NCBI GenBank assembly: GCA_016872915.1
Contig: VGYQ01000002.1
Location: 30,279 to 94,278 of the forward strand
Reading direction: 5' to 3'
DNA: 64,000 nt
DNA from: Planctomycetota bacterium
Lineage (GTDB): Bacteria; Planctomycetota; Phycisphaerae; Phycisphaerales; SM1A02
Position numbers and translations under genes: made by a program. The notes beneath the pieces are model-generated. The model was given only the letters and a program-made list of their open reading frames with translations. It had not been told where the DNA came from and ran no database searches. Shown one piece after another: positions 9,954 to 20,283 of this stretch; the stretch's first letter is position 1, and every line of letters starts with the position of its first letter.

Positions 9954-12105
9954 GATCGCTCTGCGCCGAAGCGCTCCCTCGCATGGCGACTGCCAACGCG
10001 TCCGCCATGAGACGTGCGTGAACCCCAAGCCTTCTCGGATCATCAGCGGGCAGTGTGTCATTTGTGACTCGCGCGTAGGAGCCATCCGCACGCAGTTCCC
10101 AAGACTGCGCGACATCCTGCAGCGAGTAATCGAGCACGGTCCAGAGCGTGCGCCGATGCTCTGGGCGCTCGATGGGAGCGGAGGCCTCTACGCGAGTCTG
10201 CAGGTTGCGGTACATCCAATCGGCGCTGCCGATGAAGAAGTCTCCGTCGAGCGGATTGTCCTTGCCCGCACTGAACCAGAAAACACGGCTGTGCTCAAGA
10301 AACCGTCCGAGAATAGACCGAACGCGAATACGTTCCGACACGCCAGGCACCCCCGGACGGAGGCAGCAGAATCCGCGGACGATCAGATCGACCGAAACGC
10401 CCGCCTGACTGGCGCGGTACAGCGCATCCATGACGCCTCGATCCTCCAACTGATTCATCTTGGCAATGATGCGGGCCGGCTTTCCAGCACGCGCAAACTC
10501 GATCTCACGCTCGATGAGTTCAAGGTAGCGCCGCTTCATGTTGATCGGCGCAATGAGCAACTTGTGAAAGGTCGTTTGCCGCGAACGCCCAGTCATGTAG
10601 TTGAAGAGATCGACGAGATCTTCCGTGATGAGCGGATCAGTCGTGAGGAGTCCGATGTCCTCGTAGAGCCGCGCAGTACGCGAGTTGTAGTTGCCCGTTC
10701 CAACATGGCCATAACAGCGAATGCCGTCCGTTTCTTGGCGCACCACCAACGCGGTCTTGGTGTGCGTTTTGAGACCGATGACGCCGTAGGCGACATGGAC
10801 GCCCGCATCCTCAAGTTTCCGCGCCCACTCGATGTTGCGCGCCTCATCAAAGCGAGCACGTAGCTCTACAAGAACAGCAACCTGCTTGCCGCTTTCTGCC
10901 GCACGGATAAGGCTCGCAATAAATGGACTGTCACCGCTCGTTCGATAGAGCGACTGCTTGATGCATAACACCTTCGGATCCTCGGCGGCCGCCGCGATAA
11001 ACCGTTCCACACTGAGTTCGAAGCTCTGATAGGGGTGATGGACCAGAATGTCGCCGCGACGGATCTCTGAAAAGATGCTCGCACCACCCTCGGTAGGCAG
11101 TTCAACTGGCGGAAGCGGAACCCACCGTGGGTAGTGCAATTCTGCGCGATCAAGATCGGCGATTGAATCGAGGATGCCGTAATCGATCAGACCCGCCACC
11201 TCGTAGATGTCCTCGGCGCCGAGATTCAATTCCTCCATCAGGAATCGAACGATGCGTGGGCTCGCACCTTTCGTGACTTCCAGCCGCACGACACGGGCAA
11301 ACTTCCGCTCCTTCAGCTTTTGCTCGACTGAAACGAGCAGATCATCTGCCAGATCGCGTTCTGGCTCGATCTCTGCGTCGCGTGTGATGCGGAAGGGAAG
11401 CACCTGAAGGATCTCCATCCCAGGAAAGAGCTCTTCGAGGTGATGCTCGATGATCTCCTGCACGGCGATAAATCGGCCGCCCGCCCGCAGTTCAAAGAGC
11501 CGCGACGGCGACTCAGGGATTTTTACGCGCGCAAACAGGGTCTCAGGCTCTCCAGGCCGTCGTACGACGAGCCCAAGCGAAACGCTCATATTGGAAATGA
11601 ACGGGAATCGATGCCCGGGATCCACGGCGAGTGGTGTGAGAATCGGGAAGACATTGCGGCGGAACCATGACTGCGTTTCCGCACGCTCCGCTTCGGTCAG
11701 ATCTGCCCAGCCGACAACATGGATTCCCAACTTTCGGAGCGCTGGCAGGAGAGTGTCTCGGTAGATCTTTGCCTGCAGGCAGTCAAGTTCCAGAACGCGT
11801 GTCCGTACTGCGAGCATGAGTTGTGCCGGACTGACGCCACCAAGCACACCCGTGGAAACCCCCTCTTCCATGTCGTGCCGCAGTGCGCCCACACGCTTCA
11901 TGTAGAACTCATCGAGATTGCGCGAGTAGATCGCGAGGAATCGCACGCGCTCAAGCAACGGCACCTTTGGATCGTCGCACATCTCAAGCACGCGCGCGTT
12001 GAACTCCACCCACGAGCGGTCACGGTTGATGAACCGCGCAGGATCGACGGTTGAGCCCCCTGCCCCACCGTCGACCGCAGGTTCACGATCGGGTGCGCGA
12101 CTCAT
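9871..12105 (-). CDS. ppk1: Polyphosphate kinase 1
   Basis: FINRDRSWVEFNARVLEMCDD, LFARVKIP, CIKQSLYRTSGDSPF, CYGHVGTGNYNSRTARLYEDIGLLT: characteristic PPK1 sequence including the active-site His region. Confidence 0.97.
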   Translation of the reverse strand: MSRAPDREPAVDGGAGGSTVDPARFINRDRSWVEFNARVLEMCDDPKVPLLERVRFLAIYSRNLDEFYMKRVGALRHDMEEGVSTGVLGGVSPAQLMLAVRTRVLELDCLQAKIYRDTLLPALRKLGIHVVGWADLTEAERAETQSWFRRNVFPILTPLAVDPGHRFPFISNMSVSLGLVVRRPGEPETLFARVKIPESPSRLFELRAGGRFIAVQEIIEHHLEELFPGMEILQVLPFRITRDAEIEPERDLADDLLVSVEQKLKERKFARVVRLEVTKGASPRIVRFLMEELNLGAEDIYEVAGLIDYGILDSIADLDRAELHYPRWVPLPPVELPTEGGASIFSEIRRGDILVHHPYQSFELSVERFIAAAAEDPKVLCIKQSLYRTSGDSPFIASLIRAAESGKQVAVLVELRARFDEARNIEWARKLEDAGVHVAYGVIGLKTHTKTALVVRQETDGIRCYGHVGTGNYNSRTARLYEDIGLLTTDPLITEDLVDLFNYMTGRSRQTTFHKLLIAPINMKRRYLELIEREIEFARAGKPARIIAKMNQLEDRGVMDALYRASQAGVSVDLIVRGFCCLRPGVPGVSERIRVRSILGRFLEHSRVFWFSAGKDNPLDGDFFIGSADWMYRNLQTRVEASAPIERPEHRRTLWTVLDYSLQDVAQSWELRADGSYARVTNDTLPADDPRRLGVHARLMADALAVAMRGSASAQSDLTVGRLPEPLAQAPKKSRSQKNRRPVG

Positions 12106-12488
12106 CGGCAGGTTGCCTCCACCAAACCCGGAATGAATCGCGCAGCGCAGCCGGGCGCCTCCGTCACGCGAACCGCTTGGACACGGACACCTTCAGGTAA
12201 TTGGCGAGCGACCTCCTGTGCCACATGGCGCGCGACCGCTTCCGCGCTGGGGTTCACACGATCGAAGGGTGGCGTTGCATTCAGGTTGGCGGATCGAAAC
12301 GGCTGGAGAACTTCATCGAGCATCCGCTCGAGTTGATGAAAATCGAAGGCCAGTTCATCTGCGTCCAGCTGTCCAGCGGCCACGGTCAGATCCACCTGCC
12401 AATCGTGCCCATGCAGCACCTCACGCTCACCGCGCAGGAGCAGCGCGTGCGCCGCCGAGAAGATCCGCCGAACTTCGAGTTCAAACAT
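12102..12488 (-). CDS. 6-pyruvoyl tetrahydropterin synthase / QueD family protein
   Basis: FELEVRRIFSAAHALLLRGEREVLHGHDWQVDLTV with Zn-binding His pattern; C-terminal VRVTEAPGCAARF; ATGA overlap with ppk1. Confidence 0.85.
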   Translation of the reverse strand: MFELEVRRIFSAAHALLLRGEREVLHGHDWQVDLTVAAGQLDADELAFDFHQLERMLDEVLQPFRSANLNATPPFDRVNPSAEAVARHVAQEVARQLPEGVRVQAVRVTEAPGCAARFIPGLVEATCR

Positions 12489-12571
12489 CAATCCGAGTAT
12501 AGAGAGCGAAGGTGAAAAGTCCGCCCGCCCGAGAATCACTCGCAAACCTCTGCCCCGCTAGATTGAACCGA

Positions 12572-13987
12572 ATGAAGGAAGCCCCCCTCATGCTCTCCGT
12601 ATCCGGCGCACGCGGCATTGTGGGCGAGTCGATGACGGAGGATGTTGCGCGGCGATTCGCCCGAGCATTCGCGGAACATGTACGCGCCGGCTCGCACCGT
12701 ACGGCAGGCGCTCCGTTGCCACGGATGGTGCTCGGGAATGATGGGCGGGGCTCGGGCAGCGCACTTGCAGTCGCCGCAGCCGATGGTCTGCAGGAATGTG
12801 GTTTCGATGTGATCGACATTGGTACGGTGGCCACGCCGACGGTCGGACTGATGATCGGTCAACTGCAGGCGGTGGGCGGGATCGCTGTGACGGCGAGCCA
12901 CAATCCCGTGCAGTGGAACGGGCTCAAGACGCTGAATGCCGATGGCCTCGCACTGCCCGCAGCAGAGGCGGCGAAGGTCATCGCCGCATTCCGTGCGAAT
13001 GTGCCACAAACGGCAGCCCCGCAGCGCGGCCTCCGTTCACTGCACAGCAACGCGGATGAGACACATGTCGAGCGCGTCCTGTCACTCGTGGATGTCGACC
13101 GAATCCGTGCGGCGCAATTCCGTGTCGTGCTCGACAGCGTGAATGGCGGCGGTGCCCGGTCCGGCGGGCTCCTGCTGCGCCAACTTGGCTGTGATCTCCT
13201 GCACCTGAATGCAGAACGAACGGGGTCATTCGCACATACTCCAGAGCCGATTGCGGAGAACCTCGGCGACCTCTGCGATGCCGTTCATCGTGATGGCCGC
13301 GCTGTGGTTGGATTTGCACAGGATCCCGATGCAGACAGACTGGCCATGGTGGATGGGGCTGGTCGATACATCGGCGAGGAGTACACGCTGGTGCTCTGCG
13401 CTTTGCGCATGCTGCAGCGACATGGGCAAGGCGCGCTTGCCACCAACCTTTCGACAAGTCGAATGATCGACGATGTCGCCGCGCGCTTTCCGAATTCCCG
13501 CGTGTGGCGCACCGCCGTTGGCGAGGCGAATGTGGTCAGCGGGCTTCGAGCCCACGATGGCATCATCGGCGGCGAGGGAAATGGTGGGCTGATCTGGCCG
13601 CGCGTCTGCTGGGTTCGGGACTCGCTTTCCGCCATGGCGCTCACGCTGGAACTGTTGGCGCACGAGAGAACATCGATCGGGAAGATCGTGGAGGGATTGC
13701 CGAAGTACGCGATGATCAAGCGAAAGATGGATCTTGCCGCTGTGGGTGGCCAGACTGCGGTGGCTTCTGCGCTTGACCGAGTCCGTGCGCACTTCGGGGC
13801 GCGCGCCGATGCGCGCATCGACGATGCAGATGGTGTTCGTATCGACCTCCCGGCCGGCTGGGTTCACCTCCGTGCATCCAACACGGAGCCCATCATCCGT
13901 CTCATCGCCGAAGCTGCCTCGGCGAGCGGTGCGGAGGGACTCGCTCAGGAGTGTGCGACCGTCGCTGGACTTTCTGCAGGAGGCTGA
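12572..13987 (+). CDS. Phosphoglucosamine/phosphomannomutase family protein (GlmM-like)
   Basis: TASHNPVQWNGLK phosphoserine loop, DPDADRLAMVD metal loop, IIGGEGNGGLIWP sugar loop, RASNTEPIIRLIAEA phosphate loop. Confidence 0.92.
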   Translation: MKEAPLMLSVSGARGIVGESMTEDVARRFARAFAEHVRAGSHRTAGAPLPRMVLGNDGRGSGSALAVAAADGLQECGFDVIDIGTVATPTVGLMIGQLQAVGGIAVTASHNPVQWNGLKTLNADGLALPAAEAAKVIAAFRANVPQTAAPQRGLRSLHSNADETHVERVLSLVDVDRIRAAQFRVVLDSVNGGGARSGGLLLRQLGCDLLHLNAERTGSFAHTPEPIAENLGDLCDAVHRDGRAVVGFAQDPDADRLAMVDGAGRYIGEEYTLVLCALRMLQRHGQGALATNLSTSRMIDDVAARFPNSRVWRTAVGEANVVSGLRAHDGIIGGEGNGGLIWPRVCWVRDSLSAMALTLELLAHERTSIGKIVEGLPKYAMIKRKMDLAAVGGQTAVASALDRVRAHFGARADARIDDADGVRIDLPAGWVHLRASNTEPIIRLIAEAASASGAEGLAQECATVAGLSAGG

Positions 13988-14022
13988 TGGAGCGGCGCGA
14001 GCCCTGTCGTAGTATCGAACGG

Positions 14023-14952
14023 ATGATTCCATCCGGCGCATTCACCGCCATCGTCACTCCCTTCAGCGCCGATGGCACGCAGGTCGATCTTGCGCGACTC
14101 GAACAACAGGTGAAGTTCCAAGCAGAGGGCGGAGTCAGGGGCATCGTGCCTTGCGGCACCACGGGTGAGGCACCGACACTGTCCGAGGCGGAGCACGAGT
14201 CGGTGGTGGAGTGCGCGGTGTGCATTGGCAAGCCCCTTGGCCTGCAGGTCGTGGCCGGTGCAGGCAGCAATTCCACTGCGCACGCCATTCATCTACACCG
14301 TCTTGCGCATCAACTTGGCGCAGATGCTTCGCTGCAAGTCGCGCCCTACTACAACAAGCCATCGCAAGAGGGTCTGTTCCGACACTTCATGGCCATTGCG
14401 GACAGTTGTCCACTGCCGATCATGCTTTACAACATCCCCGGACGAGCGGCAGTGACGATCGCCCCTGAGACGGTGGCACGCTTGAGTGCGCATCCGAACA
14501 TCGTGGCTATCAAGGAGGCAACAGGATCGATGGACTCAGCCAGCGACATCCGCCGGCGTTGCGGCATTGCAATTCTCTCGGGTGATGATTCGCTGACCAC
14601 ATCATTTGCAGCGGTCGGTGCGGAGGGGGTCGTCAGCGTGGTTTCCAATCTTGTGCCCTCTCGAGTGGCCGCATTGTGCGACGCGATCGCAGCCGGCTCG
14701 CTGCACGAGATGCGGCGCCTGCATGATGCGTTGTATCCGCTTGCGCGAGGGCTGCTCTCCCTCGATGTGAACCCCGTTCCATTGAAGGCTGCGCTGCAAC
14801 TGCTTGGGCGCGACAGTGGCGTGGTTCGTCTTCCTCTTGCCCCTGCATCCGATGCTGTGCGCGGTGAAATCATGCGGCTTTTGAACGCGGCAGATCTGCA
14901 CGCCAGCGGCGCCAAACCACCCCGCACGACGGCATCCGAGGTGGCCACATGA
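14023..14952 (+). CDS. dapA: 4-hydroxy-tetrahydrodipicolinate synthase
   Basis: GAFTAIVTPFSADGTQVD, GIVPCGTTGEAPTLSEAEH, APYYNKPSQEGLFRHF, MLYNIPGRAAVTI, NIVAIKEATGSM. Confidence 0.95.
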   Translation: MIPSGAFTAIVTPFSADGTQVDLARLEQQVKFQAEGGVRGIVPCGTTGEAPTLSEAEHESVVECAVCIGKPLGLQVVAGAGSNSTAHAIHLHRLAHQLGADASLQVAPYYNKPSQEGLFRHFMAIADSCPLPIMLYNIPGRAAVTIAPETVARLSAHPNIVAIKEATGSMDSASDIRRRCGIAILSGDDSLTTSFAAVGAEGVVSVVSNLVPSRVAALCDAIAAGSLHEMRRLHDALYPLARGLLSLDVNPVPLKAALQLLGRDSGVVRLPLAPASDAVRGEIMRLLNAADLHASGAKPPRTTASEVAT

Positions 14953-15515
14953 ATGGCTCGGACCGCGTTCCACAAAATCCAACTGAACGACTGCTCGACT
15001 GGCCTGAGCTGCCCTTTCGCATTGCAGTACTCGTGTACCTGTTCGATGCGAACGGTCGTCTGTTGATGCTGCATCGGCGCAAGCCACCGAATGTCGGACG
15101 TTTCTCTGCCATCGGCGGGAAGATCGAGGTACAGCGCGGCGAATCACCGCACGAGTGCGCTCGGCGCGAGACATTCGAAGAGGCGGGGCTTCTGTTGCAG
15201 CCCGAGGATCTTCGCCTGATGGGCATCATCTCCGAGCGCGCCTATCTCGGCGAACATCACTGGCTGATCTTCCTCTTCGAATCCACACGCGCCATCGACC
15301 ATCAGTCGGTCACGCGCATGTCCTTTGATGAGGGGGAACTCCGCTGGGTTCCCGAAGCGGAGGTCGCCGATCTTCCGATTCCCGACGCAGACAAGCTCGT
15401 GATGTGGCCGAATGTGCAGCGCCACCGAGGCGGATTTTTCATGGCTGAGATCGACTGTTCCGTGGAACCCACCGCACATCGCATCGTCGAGAGCGCTCCG
15501 CCTCGCACACACTGA
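14949..15515 (+). CDS. NUDIX hydrolase
   Basis: Nudix box GKIEVQRGESPHECARRETFEEAGL; ATGA overlap with dapA. Confidence 0.92.
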   Translation: MNGSDRVPQNPTERLLDWPELPFRIAVLVYLFDANGRLLMLHRRKPPNVGRFSAIGGKIEVQRGESPHECARRETFEEAGLLLQPEDLRLMGIISERAYLGEHHWLIFLFESTRAIDHQSVTRMSFDEGELRWVPEAEVADLPIPDADKLVMWPNVQRHRGGFFMAEIDCSVEPTAHRIVESAPPRTH

Positions 15516-15525
15516 CAGGGAGCGC

Positions 15526-16257
15526 TCAGCCCACACACAGTGCGCGCATCTCGGCGACTGCCGCCCGCAGCCCGACAAAAATGGCGCGGCTCACGATGGC
15601 GTGACCAATGTGCAGTTCCCAGACTCCACCGCAGCGTGCGACTGGCGCCACGTTTTCAAGGTGGAGCGCGTGTCCCGCGTTGAACCGCATGCCTGCCGCG
15701 ATGATCTGATCGCCAGTTCGCTGCACATCGCGCAGCGCGGCGCTGGCCCGTACACCGAGCGTTCCCTCCGCATGGAACGCATGCGCGTAGGGACCCGTGT
15801 GTACTTCGCAGATCGCGACGCCAAGGCTTGCGGCTGCCGCCACCTGCCGCTCCTCTGCATCAATGAACACGCTGCAACGAATACCTGCACTGTGCAGCGG
15901 ATCCAGCACCGCCCGAAGACGTTCTCGAAGCCCGTGCACATCAAGTCCACCTTCGGTGGTCACTTCGTTGCGCCCCTCGGGTACGAGCATGACCGTTTGA
16001 GGGCGCGTGGCAAGAGCGATAGCAACCATGGCAGCGGTAGGCGCCATCTCCAAATTCAGCGGAACAGTCAGCTCCGTGCGGAGGCGTTCAACATCCGCGT
16101 CTTGAATGTGACGACGGTCCTCCCGCAGATGCACGGTGATGCCGTCGGCACCACCCGCCACGGCCTCCGCCGCTGCACGCACCGGGTCGGGCTCCCAAGT
16201 CCGACGCGCCTGCCGGATGGTGGCGACATGGTCGATGTTGACGCTCAATCTCGGCAC
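15526..16257 (-). CDS. pdxJ: Pyridoxine 5'-phosphate synthase
   Basis: LSVNIDHVATIRQARRTWEPDPVRAAAEAVAGGADGITVHLREDRRHIQDADV; GHALHLENVAPVA; ELHIGHAIVSRAIFVGL. GTG start. Confidence 0.97.
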   Translation of the reverse strand: MPRLSVNIDHVATIRQARRTWEPDPVRAAAEAVAGGADGITVHLREDRRHIQDADVERLRTELTVPLNLEMAPTAAMVAIALATRPQTVMLVPEGRNEVTTEGGLDVHGLRERLRAVLDPLHSAGIRCSVFIDAEERQVAAAASLGVAICEVHTGPYAHAFHAEGTLGVRASAALRDVQRTGDQIIAAGMRFNAGHALHLENVAPVARCGGVWELHIGHAIVSRAIFVGLRAAVAEMRALCVG

Positions 16258-16274
16258 GGGGTTATCCTAGAAGC

Positions 16275-16958
16275 ATGGCGACGTTCGAGTCGAAACTTGT
16301 AGAACTCAGCTGCCTGCTCGCTGCGCAAGGTGGCAGTGTGCTGCGGCTTGTGACGCTGGCGGTCGAGGCATACTTCGATCACGATGAGACCAAGGCAGCG
16401 CAGGTCATCGCCCTCGACGATGAGATCGATACCGTGGATGTGGCGATCGAACGGCAGTCAATTCCGCTGCTCGCCATGGGACAGACCGATGAGCACGCAA
16501 TACGCGAGGTCCTCACGCTGGTCAAGGTCAATAACGAACTTGAGCGCATCGCCGACTGTGGCGTCAACATCGCCGAACAGGTGGTCGGCCACTTGAAGCC
16601 GGCAGAGTCGATGCCACCCACCTTTCGCGTGATGGCAAACAGCGTCCTTGGGATGCTGCGCGACAGTCACCGTGCGCTGGTGGACGGTGATCCCGAACTC
16701 GCTCGTCAAGTGCTGCTCTTTGACGACACCGTGGACCGATTCCGAAACGAGCTGCTATTGCAGGCGCAGGAACAGGTCGCCCTGGGCAGCGTCAGCGTTC
16801 ACTTCGCATTTCGCATCACCACAGCTGTGCGCAACATGGAACGTATCGCAGATCACTGCACCAATATTTGCGAGCAGACGATCTACCTGCGGACGGGCAA
16901 GATCGTGCGGCATCGCCCGGAGGGCTGGTCGGACCCAGCAGTCCCGAAGGCGAAGTAG
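16275..16958 (+). CDS. phoU: Phosphate transport/signalling regulator PhoU
   Basis: Helical protein with repeated PhoU motif: VNNELERIADCGVNIAEQVV and AVRNMERIADHCTNICEQTIYLRTGKIVRH. Confidence 0.95.
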   Translation: MATFESKLVELSCLLAAQGGSVLRLVTLAVEAYFDHDETKAAQVIALDDEIDTVDVAIERQSIPLLAMGQTDEHAIREVLTLVKVNNELERIADCGVNIAEQVVGHLKPAESMPPTFRVMANSVLGMLRDSHRALVDGDPELARQVLLFDDTVDRFRNELLLQAQEQVALGSVSVHFAFRITTAVRNMERIADHCTNICEQTIYLRTGKIVRHRPEGWSDPAVPKAK

Positions 16959-16984
16959 TCACCACACGGAAAGACCTCATCCCC

Positions 16985-18418
16985 GTGGCGACAGCGCAGC
17001 AACCATCCATCGACGAACGCCGCAGCGCTGCTGCCGATCGCCTTCGTGCATTCGGGCAGCAGCACCTGCTCGCCTTCTGGGATCGCTTGACGGATGCGGC
17101 ACGCAGCAACTTGCTCGACGAAATCGATGCACTTCCGCTCGAGCTGCTGCAGCAAGCAATTGCTCATCGCAGTTCGGAAGCAAAGTCTGACAGGAAGGGC
17201 ATCGTGCCGGTTCACCCGATCGTGATGGACCAGTTGGACACGGATCCGTATGTCCGCGCAGGATCCGCCGTGATCGCGGCGAACCGAGTCGCAGCATTCA
17301 CGGTGGCAGGCGGTCAGGGAACTCGCCTTGGCTCCGACGGACCGAAAGGCACTTTTCCTGCCACACCGATCCTGCGGAAGTCGCTCTTTGAGGTCTTCGC
17401 GGAATCCATCGGTGCTGCACGCGACCGCTGGTCTGCGCGGATTCCGTGGCTCATCATGACGAGTCCGCTGAACCACGCTGAAACAAGTCGTTTCTTTGCT
17501 GCGCATGACTGGTTCGGACTTGGTCCAGGGAGCGTTCATCTGTTGGTCCAGGGCACGCTTCCCTCACTCGATCGTGCGGGACGCATCTTGCTTGCGAGCG
17601 AGAGTACGATCGCGCTCAATCCGGATGGGCATGGTGGGGCGCTTCGCGCACTCGATCAGACTGGATGGCTCGATCGTCTGGCACACGAAGGCATCGACAC
17701 GCTCTCCTACTTCCAAGTGGATAATCCGCTGTGCAAGCCCATTGATCCGTTGTTCATCGGTCTCCACCATGTGCACCCAGACAGTTCCGCCGAAGTATCG
17801 AGCAAGGTGGTCGAGAAGACATCACCCACCGAGAAGGTCGGCGTGTTCTGCCAGCGGGGCGAATCGCGCTTCGTGATGGAGTACAGCGATATGTCGCGTG
17901 AGATGACTGAGGCGCGCGATACCAGTGGCGCGCTGCTGCACCGTGCAGGTTCGATTGCCGTTCATGTGTTTGGCGTGTCGTTCCTCAAGCGGCTGGCGCG
18001 TGATGGACATGGGCTGCCCCTCCACCAGGCGTCCAAGAAGGTGCCGTGCATCGATCCACAAACAGGACTCCAGACCGTGCCAACGGAACCGAATGCCATC
18101 AAGCTTGAGTCCTTTATTTTCGATACGGTGCCTGCGGCAAAGCGTGCCCTCGTTGCGCAGACCACGCGAGTCGAGGAGTTTGCGCCAATCAAAAACGCAA
18201 TCGGCGATGATTCACCCGCCACAAGCAACGCACTGCAATCGGAACGTGCCGCGCAGTGGCTTGAGCGCTGCGGCGTGCAGATCGCGCGCGATTCCAAGAC
18301 AGGCCAATGTCTTGCAGAGATTGAGCTGTCGCCGCGCACCGCGCTCGATGCAGCAACGCTGGCAAAGTGCGCCACACTGCCTGTGTCCATCAGCGCCGGT
18401 GAACGCCTCGCGCTCTGA
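16985..18418 (+). CDS. UDP-N-acetylglucosamine/UDP-sugar pyrophosphorylase, UAP1-like (UDPGP family)
   Basis: VAGGQGTRLGSDGPKGTFPATPILRKSLFEVFAE; SYFQVDNPLCKPIDPLFIG; KLESFIFDTVPAAKRALVAQTTRVEEFAPIKNA. GTG start inferred. Confidence 0.9.
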   Translation: MATAQQPSIDERRSAAADRLRAFGQQHLLAFWDRLTDAARSNLLDEIDALPLELLQQAIAHRSSEAKSDRKGIVPVHPIVMDQLDTDPYVRAGSAVIAANRVAAFTVAGGQGTRLGSDGPKGTFPATPILRKSLFEVFAESIGAARDRWSARIPWLIMTSPLNHAETSRFFAAHDWFGLGPGSVHLLVQGTLPSLDRAGRILLASESTIALNPDGHGGALRALDQTGWLDRLAHEGIDTLSYFQVDNPLCKPIDPLFIGLHHVHPDSSAEVSSKVVEKTSPTEKVGVFCQRGESRFVMEYSDMSREMTEARDTSGALLHRAGSIAVHVFGVSFLKRLARDGHGLPLHQASKKVPCIDPQTGLQTVPTEPNAIKLESFIFDTVPAAKRALVAQTTRVEEFAPIKNAIGDDSPATSNALQSERAAQWLERCGVQIARDSKTGQCLAEIELSPRTALDAATLAKCATLPVSISAGERLAL

Positions 18419-18437
18419 ACCTGTGTGAGCACTGTTC

Positions 18438-20186
18438 TCAGCCGTGGTCGGCGACATCCGCCAGCTGCAGCGCAGGGCGATTGCGCCCGCTCCAAGAATC
18501 CACATGCGGCGTACCGATGAGCTGAACACCGAGTCCGCGGCTGAGCCGCCCCGACTGCATAGCTTGCCGCCACCAGACACACGACACTTCCGCAGTTTGC
18601 ACATCGCCGATCCGAGCGAAGAAACTGACATGATCATGGTCTTTGCCAAAAATGCGAGGCGCAGATGTGATGACAGCACTTCGCACCCAGACCGTTGGCG
18701 AAGGAAAACCACGGCCAAACGGACCAAGCTGCTGGACTGCCGCGAAGGACTCCGCAGAAATGTCGCCGCCATCAAGGCAGACATCGGCACGCACCGACGG
18801 ACCAGCATTGGGCGGCCGGTGTGCAGCGGCGTGGGCGGAGAGTGCCTCACGGAACGCAGCCAACTTTGTTTCCGATAGGGCGAGCCCGGCGGCAGCCGCA
18901 TGACCACCGAATCGTTCGAGATACTCGGCACACTCTTCGAGCCCACCAAGAATCGAGTACCCATCGATGCTCCGGGCAGAGCCATGCGCCATTCCCTCTG
19001 CAGTCTGCATCAGCACCACGGGAACATGCAGTCGCTCGGCGAGCCGCGCACACGCAGTACCCACGATGCCACGCGGCCAGCGCGGATCAGCAAGCACGCA
19101 TGCCCCACGTGCGGCACCCAGCCCTTCATCCTGCCGCTCCAGCGCCTGCTCGAAGATCTCGCGCTCTTCCGCCTTGCGCTGTTCATTGAGCGCAGCGAAG
19201 CGACGTACCCACTGCACCGCTTGTCGTTCATGAGACGTATCGGTCCCATCGGCCATGCGCGGCAGTGCAAGGAGATGCATGCCGTCCATCGCGCTTCCAA
19301 GCCGTCCGCAGGCGTTCAGGATCGGTGCGATGCCAAAGGAAATGCGTTCACAGTCCACCTTGTCCTTCGGTCCGATCCCTGCCTGCTCGGCAAGTGCACG
19401 CAGCCCGGGAAAACTGCTGCGCGCGATTCGAGCCATGCCGAGCCTGGTGATGATTCGATTCTCGCCAACGAGCGGCACAATGTCTGCCACTGTCCCGAAT
19501 GCGGCAAGCGCAAGTGTTTCAACGAGAAGTTCACGGAGTTCAGGGGTCACACGATCATTGGCGCACCAAGCGCGGCTGAATGCCAGACCGACTTTCCATG
19601 CGACCGCCGCGCCGCAGAGTGTTCCATCGCCTCCGCCAAAGGCTGGGTGCGCGATCGCGTGTGCACTTGGGAGTCGACCATCGCTGCGCGCAGTGTGGTG
19701 ATCGGTAATGAGTACCTCGAGCCCGAGTTCTCGCGCCACTGCGACCTCGTCAAGCGCGGTAATCCCACAGTCGACAGTCACGATCACCTGCGCACCATCG
19801 GCTGCAAGTTGACGAACTGCTTCGACAGACAGTCCATATCCCTCCGTCGCGCGCTCTGGGATGTACACACGCGGCGCCTCGCCGCCCTGCACGTGACGAA
19901 TCAGATGAACCAAGATCGCTGCTGCACACATGCCGTCTGCGTCGTAGTCACCAAAGATCGCGATGCGCTTTCCGTCGCGGACAGCTGCAGCAAGTCGCCC
20001 CCCCACTTCGACCGCACCGAAAAGATCCTCCGGCGGCTTGAGATCATCGAATGTGGGCGCCGTGAATCTGGCGAAAGCATCGGCATCGATTCCTCGCGCG
20101 GCGGCAACACGCTGCACAAGCGTGCCAACCATCAGTCGAGTCGACGCCCCCTCGGGCACAATCCACCTCTTCAGCCAGCCTTGCAT
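18438..20186 (-). CDS. recJ: Single-stranded-DNA-specific exonuclease RecJ
   Basis: IAIFGDYDADGMCAAAILVHLIR, VIVTVDCGITALDEV, ITDHHTA, GGHAAAAGLAL. Confidence 0.96.
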   Translation of the reverse strand: MQGWLKRWIVPEGASTRLMVGTLVQRVAAARGIDADAFARFTAPTFDDLKPPEDLFGAVEVGGRLAAAVRDGKRIAIFGDYDADGMCAAAILVHLIRHVQGGEAPRVYIPERATEGYGLSVEAVRQLAADGAQVIVTVDCGITALDEVAVARELGLEVLITDHHTARSDGRLPSAHAIAHPAFGGGDGTLCGAAVAWKVGLAFSRAWCANDRVTPELRELLVETLALAAFGTVADIVPLVGENRIITRLGMARIARSSFPGLRALAEQAGIGPKDKVDCERISFGIAPILNACGRLGSAMDGMHLLALPRMADGTDTSHERQAVQWVRRFAALNEQRKAEEREIFEQALERQDEGLGAARGACVLADPRWPRGIVGTACARLAERLHVPVVLMQTAEGMAHGSARSIDGYSILGGLEECAEYLERFGGHAAAAGLALSETKLAAFREALSAHAAAHRPPNAGPSVRADVCLDGGDISAESFAAVQQLGPFGRGFPSPTVWVRSAVITSAPRIFGKDHDHVSFFARIGDVQTAEVSCVWWRQAMQSGRLSRGLGVQLIGTPHVDSWSGRNRPALQLADVADHG

Positions 20187-20283
20187 TCACTGCAGAGTAC
20201 GCCCTGTCATGCCGGTTCGAGGCGGCGCACAGATCCGCATCGCATCGTCCATGAGTTACCATCGAAGGCCAAGGAGCCTCCGC

